From: Cellulosimicrobium marinum | GTDB lineage: Bacteria > Actinomycetota > Actinomycetes > Actinomycetales > Cellulomonadaceae | DNA: 64,000 nt | Assembly: GCF_020551945.1 (NCBI RefSeq) | Contig: NZ_JAJBZH010000002.1 | Location: 62,001 to 126,000 of the forward strand | Direction of reading: 5' to 3' | Part shown: one piece after another, positions 58,689 to 64,000 of the stretch | Layout of the letters: each line of letters starts with the position of its first letter | Position numbering within the stretch: position 1 is the first letter of the stretch | The notes under the pieces: generated by a model | The model's database searches: none | Seen by the model: the letters and a program-made list of their open reading frames with translations, nothing else | Told to the model about the DNA's origin: nothing | Translations under genes and position numbers: made by a program

Positions 58689-61154
58689 GTGGCGCGATCC
58701 ACGAGGACGAAGGGACGGGCGCCCGCGAGCACGCGGGGCCGTCGTCGCTTCTTCGACTACCCGCGCTCGCGCGTCACGGGTTTTCGTCGCTGGCTGCCGT
58801 CGTGGCGGGTCGTCGTCGGCACGATGCTGGCCGGCGTCGCGCTCGTGACGGGCGTCCTCGTCGCGGCGTGGTTCACGACCGATGTCCCGGACGAGCTGCC
58901 GAGCGTGGACTCGCAGACGTCGACCGTGTACTGGCAGGACGGCGAGACGACGATGGGCACGTACGCCGTCGAGAACCGCGAGATCATCGACTTCGGCACG
59001 CTGCCCGACTACGTGGGCAACGCGGTCGTCGCCTCGGAGGACCGCTCCTTCTGGACCAACTCGGGCATCGACGTCAAGGGCATCGCCCGGGCGTTCTACA
59101 ACAACCTGCGCGGCGGGGACCTCCAGGGCGCCTCGACCATCACGCAGCAGTACGTCGAGCGGTACTACACGAACACGGTCACCGACTACGCGGGCAAGGC
59201 CCGCGAGGCGATCCTCGCGCTGAAGATCACGCAGCAGCAGGAGAAGCCGGAGATCCTCGGCAACTACCTCAACACGATCTACTTCGGCCGCGGGGCGTAC
59301 GGCATCGAGGCCGCCGCCGACAAGTACTACGGCAAGCCCGCCGCGGAGCTCACGCTCTCGGAGTCCGCGATGATCGCCGGCATCATCCCGAACCCCACGA
59401 ACTGGGACCCCGCGAACAACCCCGAGCAGGCCGAGATCCGCTGGGACCGCACGCTCGACCTCCTGCTCGAGGACGGCCACATCTCCGCGGCCGACCACCA
59501 GGCCGCCCTCGACGCCGGGTTCCCCGAGACCGTCGAGTACGTGCGGTCCGACAAGTACGGCGGCCCGACGGGCTACCTGCTGACGATGGTCGAGCAGGAG
59601 CTCGAGGAGAACGGCATCACCTTCGACGCCCTGCAGAGCAAGGGCTACCAGGTCACGACGACCGTCGACCCCGCGATGCAGGAGGCCGCCGTCGCAGCGG
59701 CGAACAGCATCCCGCGCACCGAGGAGGACGACCCGAACCCGGCGTCGGAGAACCTGCGTGCCGCGATCGTGTCGATGGACCCGGCCGACGGGTCGATCCG
59801 CGCGCTGTACGGCGGCACGGACGCCGTCTCGCAGTCGTACAACAACGCCACGATGGGCGCGGCGCAGGGCGGGTCGACGTTCAAGCCGTTCACCCTCGTC
59901 GCCGCCCTGGAGGAGGGCCGCACCCTCGAGGAGCGGTTCGACGGCAACTCGCCCAAGACGTTCCCCGAGGCGAACGACGGCCAGGACTGGCCCGTGCAGA
60001 ACTTCGGCGCCGGCAGCGGCGTGAGCTGGGGCAACATCGACCTCACCACCGCGACGGCGAACTCCGTGAACACGGTGTACGCGGAGCTGAACATCGAGAC
60101 CGGGCCGGAGAAGACCGCCGAGGTGGCGCACCGTGCCGGGATCGACGAGGACACCGTCGTCGACGACAACGCGGCCAACGTGCTCGGCACCGCGACCGTG
60201 ACGCCGCTCGAGCTCACGAACGCGTACGCGACGTTCGCGGCCCAGGGCATGCGCTCCACGCCGCACATCGTCGCGTCGGTCACCGACGCGCGCGGCAACC
60301 TCGTCTACGAGGGCCCCGGCGCGGGGAAGCGGACCAAGCAGTTCGAGCCGGACGTCATGGCGGCCGCCACGTACGCGATGACGCAGGTCGTCGAGGAGGG
60401 CTCGGGCGAGCCGGCCCAGGCGCTGGAGCGTCCCGTCGCAGGCAAGACGGGCACGTCGAACGCGAACCGGTCCGCCTGGTTCGCGGGCTACGCGCCGCAG
60501 CTCGCCACCGTGGTCGGCCTGTACCAGTCCGGGCCCGACGGCGAGCAGGAGCAGATCACGCCCTTCGGCCAGTGGGCGGGCAGCAGCATCACGGGCGGTA
60601 CCTGGCCGGTCGAGGCATGGACCTCGTACATGCAGGCCGCGCTCGCCGACACGCCCGTCGAGGAGTTCCCCGAGTACACGCCACCCAAGCCGGTGGTTCC
60701 CACCGAGACGCCGACCGAGGCCCCCACCGAGGAGCCCGCGGAGGAGGAGCCGACCGAGGAGCCCGAGCCGGAGCAGCCGGAGAACGTCACCGTCCCGGCC
60801 GACCTCGTGGGCCGCACGGTGGACGACGCGCGCGCCGCCCTGCAGACGCTGGGCCTGCGCGCGCAGGTCACGGAGGAGTGGTCGAACGAGCCGCGTGGCA
60901 TCGTCATCAGCGCCGGGTCGGGCGGGGCGGCCGTGCCGCCGGGCTCCACGATCTCCCTCGTCGTGTCGAAGGGGCCCGACCCCGCGACGCAACCGACCGA
61001 GGAACCCACCGAGGAACCGACCGGCGAGCCCACGGGCGAGCCCACCGAGGACCCGGGCGACGGTGACGACGGCGGGTCCGGCGGGTCTGGTGGCGGCAAC
61101 GGCGGCGGGAACGGCGGCGGCGGAGGCGGCTCGGGCGGAGGCGGGGGCGGCTGA
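58689..61154 (+). CDS. Bifunctional class A penicillin-binding protein with PASTA domain
   Basis: The 821-residue enzyme has a membrane anchor (about 41-62) and a GT51 glycosyltransferase domain with E117-D118 (ASEDRSFW) and GASTITQQ. The transpeptidase domain has S396-T-F-K399, S459-V-N461 and K586-T-G. A Thr/Glu/Pro-rich linker, one PASTA domain (about 698-762) and a tail of T-E-P and Gly/Ser repeats follow. It polymerises and crosslinks peptidoglycan. It starts at GTG 58689 with AAGGGAG 4 bases upstream. It is the usual class A PBP upstream of rpsF in actinobacteria (PonA type). Confidence 0.95.
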   Translation: MARSTRTKGRAPASTRGRRRFFDYPRSRVTGFRRWLPSWRVVVGTMLAGVALVTGVLVAAWFTTDVPDELPSVDSQTSTVYWQDGETTMGTYAVENREIIDFGTLPDYVGNAVVASEDRSFWTNSGIDVKGIARAFYNNLRGGDLQGASTITQQYVERYYTNTVTDYAGKAREAILALKITQQQEKPEILGNYLNTIYFGRGAYGIEAAADKYYGKPAAELTLSESAMIAGIIPNPTNWDPANNPEQAEIRWDRTLDLLLEDGHISAADHQAALDAGFPETVEYVRSDKYGGPTGYLLTMVEQELEENGITFDALQSKGYQVTTTVDPAMQEAAVAAANSIPRTEEDDPNPASENLRAAIVSMDPADGSIRALYGGTDAVSQSYNNATMGAAQGGSTFKPFTLVAALEEGRTLEERFDGNSPKTFPEANDGQDWPVQNFGAGSGVSWGNIDLTTATANSVNTVYAELNIETGPEKTAEVAHRAGIDEDTVVDDNAANVLGTATVTPLELTNAYATFAAQGMRSTPHIVASVTDARGNLVYEGPGAGKRTKQFEPDVMAAATYAMTQVVEEGSGEPAQALERPVAGKTGTSNANRSAWFAGYAPQLATVVGLYQSGPDGEQEQITPFGQWAGSSITGGTWPVEAWTSYMQAALADTPVEEFPEYTPPKPVVPTETPTEAPTEEPAEEEPTEEPEPEQPENVTVPADLVGRTVDDARAALQTLGLRAQVTEEWSNEPRGIVISAGSGGAAVPPGSTISLVVSKGPDPATQPTEEPTEEPTGEPTGEPTEDPGDGDDGGSGGSGGGNGGGNGGGGGGSGGGGGG

Positions 61155-61260
61155 TCCGTCGCACCGAGGATTTCCCGGGGCCCGCGGCGTGCGGGTACCC
61201 TGGGGAGCTGCTGTCCACCGTCGCGCGCCCGCCCGGGCGGGTGGCGCCGTCGGGCAGCAC

Positions 61261-61316
61261 GTGCGCGTGAGCGCACACGCAGTGCATGAACCCTCCTGTC
61301 ACGGAGAGACCGTGAC
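61261..61316 (+). promoter_or_regulatory. rpsF leader hairpins
   Basis: Two stems precede rpsF: GTGCGC / GCGCAC (61261-61266 with 61271-61276) and GTCACGG / CCGTGAC (61298-61304 with 61310-61316, AGAGA loop). rpsF operons in many bacteria have leaders that bind S6:S18 for autogenous control; whether these stems fill that role is inference. A possible -10 TACCCT is at 61196-61201. Confidence 0.4.
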
Positions 61317-61346
61317 CGCGAAGACCAGAGGAGGTGGGTTACCCGC

Positions 61347-61637
61347 ATGCGCCAGTACGAACTGATGATCATCCTCGACCCCGAGATCGAGGAGCGCACC
61401 GTCGCCCCGTCGCTCGACAAGTACCTGTCGGTCATCAAGACCGACGGCGGCACCGTCGACAAGGTGGACATCTGGGGTCGTCGCCGCCTGGCGTACGACA
61501 TCGAGAAGAAGTCCGAGGGCATCTACGCGGTCGTCGACTTCACGTCGACCTCCGACACCGCCAAGGAGCTGGACCGTCAGCTCGGCCTGAACGAGGCCGT
61601 GCTGCGCACCAAGATCCTGCGCACGGACGCTCGCTGA
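61347..61637 (+). CDS. rpsF: 30S ribosomal protein S6
   Basis: The 96-residue protein has [13 protein letters not shown] at the start and [23 protein letters not shown], the S6 hallmark. AGAGGAGG lies about 11 bases upstream of the ATG. It heads the rpsF-ssb-rpsR-rplI operon and binds S18 on the small-subunit platform. Confidence 0.97.
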   Translation: MRQYELMIILDPEIEERTVAPSLDKYLSVIKTDGGTVDKVDIWGRRRLAYDIEKKSEGIYAVVDFTSTSDTAKELDRQLGLNEAVLRTKILRTDAR

Positions 61638-61788
61638 CCCTCCCCGCAGCTCCCTCTCGGCCCCTGTCCACGGGCCGTCCGCACGCCGTAGCGCGTGTGG
61701 GCGCCACGTGATGGGATGGGCCGACGCGAGAGCGGCGAGGCCGTACGAGCAGACGCGACGATGCTGACGACACACGAAGGAGAAGGCC

Positions 61789-62328
61789 ATGGCTGGTGAC
61801 ACCGTCATCACGGTGATCGGGAACCTCACGGGCGACCCGGAGCTGCGTTTCACCCCTGCGGGTGCGGCGGTGGCCAACTTCACGGTGGCGTCGACGCCGC
61901 GGACCTTCGACCGCCAGGCGAACGAGTGGAAGGACGGGGACACCCTGTTCATGCGCTGCTCGATCTGGCGCGAGGCCGCGGAGAACGTCGCGGAGTCGCT
62001 GACGAAGGGCATGCGCGTCATCGTGCAGGGCCGCCTCGTCCAGCGCTCGTACGAGACCCGCGAGGGGGAGAAGCGCACCGTCGTCGAGCTGCAGGTGGAC
62101 GAGATCGGTCCCTCCCTGCGCTACGCCACCGCGAAGGTCACCCGGGCCCAGCGCTCGGGCGGCGGAGGCGGCGGCAACTTCGGCGGCGGTGGCGGCTTCG
62201 GTGGCTCCGGTGGAGCCTCCGGCGGCGGCGGATTCGGCGCCTCGGGCGGCGGTCAGCAGAACGACCCGTGGGCCACGGCAGGCCCCGCGTCGTCCGGTGG
62301 TTCGTTCTCGGATGAGCCCCCGTTCTGA
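61789..62328 (+). CDS. ssb: Single-stranded DNA-binding protein
   Basis: The 179-residue SSB has the OB fold (about 1-115: [39 protein letters not shown]), a Gly-rich linker (about 122-155) and the acidic tip SDEPPF that recruits partner proteins. AAGGAGAAGG precedes the ATG. It lies between rpsF and rpsR, 151 bases after rpsF. Confidence 0.97.
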   Translation: MAGDTVITVIGNLTGDPELRFTPAGAAVANFTVASTPRTFDRQANEWKDGDTLFMRCSIWREAAENVAESLTKGMRVIVQGRLVQRSYETREGEKRTVVELQVDEIGPSLRYATAKVTRAQRSGGGGGGNFGGGGGFGGSGGASGGGGFGASGGGQQNDPWATAGPASSGGSFSDEPPF

Positions 62329-62419
62329 TCGCCCGCCTCACCCAGAACACCCGACATCCCGTGCCCGACGCCGCGTGAGCGGCCAGGGCGGGGATCGCAC
62401 CTTGTAGAGGAGCAACACC

Positions 62420-62656
62420 ATGGCGAAGCCTGTGGTGCGCAAGCCCAAGAAGAAGTCCAACCCGCTGAAGACGGCCAAGATCGAGTCGGTCGACTACAAG
62501 GACACGGCGCTGCTGCGCAAGTTCATCTCCGACCGCGGGAAGATCCGTGCACGTCGCGTGACCGGCGTCTCCGTCCAGGAGCAGCGTCAGATCGCCCGTG
62601 CCGTCAAGAACGCGCGTGAGATGGCCCTGCTGCCGTACACGTCGACGGCTCGCTGA
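62420..62656 (+). CDS. rpsR: 30S ribosomal protein S18
   Basis: The 78-residue basic protein has [26 protein letters not shown] and [12 protein letters not shown], the S18 signature. The N-terminal half contains no Cys zinc motif (the CxxC of zinc-type S18 is absent), so it is the zinc-independent form. GAGGAG lies upstream of the ATG. Confidence 0.97.
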   Translation: MAKPVVRKPKKKSNPLKTAKIESVDYKDTALLRKFISDRGKIRARRVTGVSVQEQRQIARAVKNAREMALLPYTSTAR

Positions 62657-62673
62657 GCGGGGAGGGGAAGAAC

Positions 62674-63123
62674 ATGGCCAAGCTGATCCTGACCCACGAG
62701 GTCACCGGTCTCGGTGAGCCGGGCGACGTCGTCGAGGTGAAGGACGGGTACGCCCGTAACTACCTCGTCCCGCGCAAGCTCGCCACGCCGTGGTCCAAGG
62801 GCGCCGAGTCGCAGGTCTCCGCGATCCGCAAGGCGCGCAAGGCCCGCGAGATCGCGTCGCTCGACGACGCGAAGGCGATCCGGGACTCGCTGCAGTCCAA
62901 GCCCGTCGTCGTCGAGGCGAAGGCCGGCGCCGCCGGTCGTCTCTTCGGTGCCGTGACGACGGCGGACATCGCGTCCGCGGTCGCCGCCGCCGAGGGCCCC
63001 GCGGTCGACAAGCGCAAGATCGAGATCGGTCAGCCGATCAAGTCGACGGGTGACTACACGGTCTCCGTCCGCCTGCACCCCGAGGTCTCCGCGACCGTCG
63101 CGGTGAAGGTCGTCGCTGCCTGA
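62674..63123 (+). CDS. rplI: 50S ribosomal protein L9
   Basis: The 149-residue protein has the N-terminal [31 protein letters not shown] fold, a long connecting helix and a C-terminal domain with GRLFGAVT. It is last in the operon, 17 bases after rpsR, and is followed by a terminator. Confidence 0.97.
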   Translation: MAKLILTHEVTGLGEPGDVVEVKDGYARNYLVPRKLATPWSKGAESQVSAIRKARKAREIASLDDAKAIRDSLQSKPVVVEAKAGAAGRLFGAVTTADIASAVAAAEGPAVDKRKIEIGQPIKSTGDYTVSVRLHPEVSATVAVKVVAA

Positions 63124-63162
63124 TCCAGCAGGACCCCTGAGCCCTCGGGCTCGGACGTCGAG

Positions 63163-63202
63163 GGCCCGGTGCCGTCGCTCCTCGCGAGCGCGGCACCGGG
63201 CC
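63163..63202. terminator. Terminator between rplI and MATE gene
   Basis: GGCCCGGTGCCG (63163-63174) pairs with CGGCACCGGGCC (63191-63202), and the loop adds an inner CGCTC / GAGCG stem. It is bidirectional between convergent genes. Confidence 0.85.
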
Positions 63203-63213
63203 TTCGTGCGCCG

Positions 63214-64000
63214 TCAGGCGGTGCCGGTCACCATCCAGCGGGTGCCCCGTGCGCGGAGACCGGTGGTGACGGCGCGCGCCGCCATGAAGACCCCCGCGAA
63301 GGCGAGCCAGAGCCACGCGAGGCCGGCCGCGCCGTCGGGCGCCCAGTGGCGGACGGCGAGGGCGAACGGCGCGTACATGACGAGCGTGAGCATGCCGGCC
63401 CAGGCGAGGAAGCGACCGTCGCCCGCACCGATGAGGACGCCGTCGAGGACGAACACCCAGCCGGCCATCGGCATGAGCGCCCCGCACACGGCCATGCCCA
63501 CGGCGACGGCGGTGCGCACCTCGGGGTCGGTGGTGAACAGGAGCGCGAACCACCACCCGCCCGCGGCCATCACGACGCCGATGACCGCGCCTGCGGCGAC
63601 CCCCCAGCGCAGGGTGCGGCGCAGCACGGCGCGCACGCGCGGGACGTCGCCGGCGCCGAGGCCGTGACCCACGAGGGCCTGGGCCGCGATGGCGAGAGCG
63701 TCGAGGGCGAACGCGGCGAGACCCCAGACCGAGGTGACCACCTGGTACCCGGCGAGCGTGACCTCGCCGAGCCCGGTCGCGACGAACACGGTGAGGAGGA
63801 TGGCGAGGCGCAGGGAGAGGGTCCGGACGAGCAGCGGGGCGCCGGCGCGGGCGTTCGCCCAGATCCCCCCGGCGGCGGGGCGCAGGGACGCGCCGCGGCG
63901 TCGGGCACCCCGGACCACGACGGCGACGAGGACGGCGCCCATCGCGAGCTGGGCGACCGCGGTGCCGATGCCGGACCCCGCGATGCCCAGACCGACCCCG
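63214..64000 (-). CDS. MATE (DinF-like) transporter, 5' end beyond window
   Basis: The visible 262 C-terminal residues hold about seven hydrophobic helices with SLRLAILLTVFVATGLG, YQVVTSVWGLAAFALDALAIAAQALVGHGLGAGD and GWVFVLDGVLIGAGD, the MATE/DinF pattern of cation-coupled exporters. The frame stays open to base 64000 (GIAGSGIGTAVAQLAMGAV), so the ATG at 63942 is internal and the N-terminal half is missing. Convergent to rplI. Substrate unknown. Confidence 0.88.
   Translation of the reverse strand, partial: GVGLGIAGSGIGTAVAQLAMGAVLVAVVVRGARRRGASLRPAAGGIWANARAGAPLLVRTLSLRLAILLTVFVATGLGEVTLAGYQVVTSVWGLAAFALDALAIAAQALVGHGLGAGDVPRVRAVLRRTLRWGVAAGAVIGVVMAAGGWWFALLFTTDPEVRTAVAVGMAVCGALMPMAGWVFVLDGVLIGAGDGRFLAWAGMLTLVMYAPFALAVRHWAPDGAAGLAWLWLAFAGVFMAARAVTTGLRARGTRWMVTGTA

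Overview
The window is a high-GC actinobacterial chromosome segment centred on the replication origin. The gene order (fhaA-fhaB-pstP-rodA-pbpA-pknA-pknB; crgA; ppiA; tRNA-Ile/tRNA-Ala; gyrA-gyrB; recF; dnaN; oriC; dnaA; rpmH-rnpA-yidD-yidC-jag-rsmG-parA-parB; trxA-trxB; murJ; pcnB; ino1; rpsF-ssb-rpsR-rplI) is the classic actinobacterial origin block. The DLW-39 peptide, class E sortase, GH18 chitinase and strong GC bias fit a member of Micrococcales such as Cellulosimicrobium, Cellulomonas or Isoptericola. The genus is inference; no rRNA is present to settle it.

Layout, left to right. 0-9.3 kb (+): the cell-wall growth and Ser/Thr kinase operon, whose coding regions mostly overlap by 1-4 bases. 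9.3-15.6 kb: trpG, a sortase E / DUF881 cluster, crgA, a rhomboid protease, ppiA, an Ala/Lys-rich membrane protein, and tRNA-Ala and tRNA-Ile flanking a 39-codon DLW-39 gene. 15.7-22 kb (-): DUF3566 protein, gyrA, gyrB. The gyrA-gyrB gap is unusually long and carries a 178-bp inverted-repeat element plus one copy of a dispersed repeat. 22-30.4 kb: a wall-anchored LASTG surface protein on the opposite strand, then DUF721, recF, gnd, dnaN, oriC with many DnaA boxes, and dnaA. 30.4-38 kb (+): rpmH to parB with eight parS-type sites between 33.6 and 37.8 kb, two of them inside parA and parB. 37.8-50.2 kb: a Ddl-like ATP-grasp enzyme, an aminotransferase, trxA/trxB, a MurJ-associated pseudokinase, murJ, a DUF6049 protein, a NUDIX hydrolase and pcnB. 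50.2-58.7 kb is the more accessory stretch: an intergenic repeat array, two MFS exporters, a secreted chitinase, and a padR-ino1 pair with a perfect palindromic operator. 58.7-64 kb: a bifunctional PBP with a PASTA domain, rpsF-ssb-rpsR-rplI, and the end of a MATE transporter.

Functionally the window joins origin firing (DnaA, oriC, DnaN, gyrase), origin segregation (ParAB-parS) and peptidoglycan growth control (PknA/PknB/PstP/FhaA/FhaB, the RodA-PbpA synthase pair, the class A PBP, MurJ with its pseudokinase, CrgA). No prophage, insertion sequence, CRISPR array or classical defence island was seen. The least explained elements are the gyrA-gyrB inverted repeat, the dispersed repeat pair (about 19.5 and 50.3 kb), the long disordered regions of ParA and ParB with parS sites inside both genes, the surface protein placed inside the recF-gyrB neighbourhood, and two genes (trxA, rhomboid) that seem to lack a canonical start codon.
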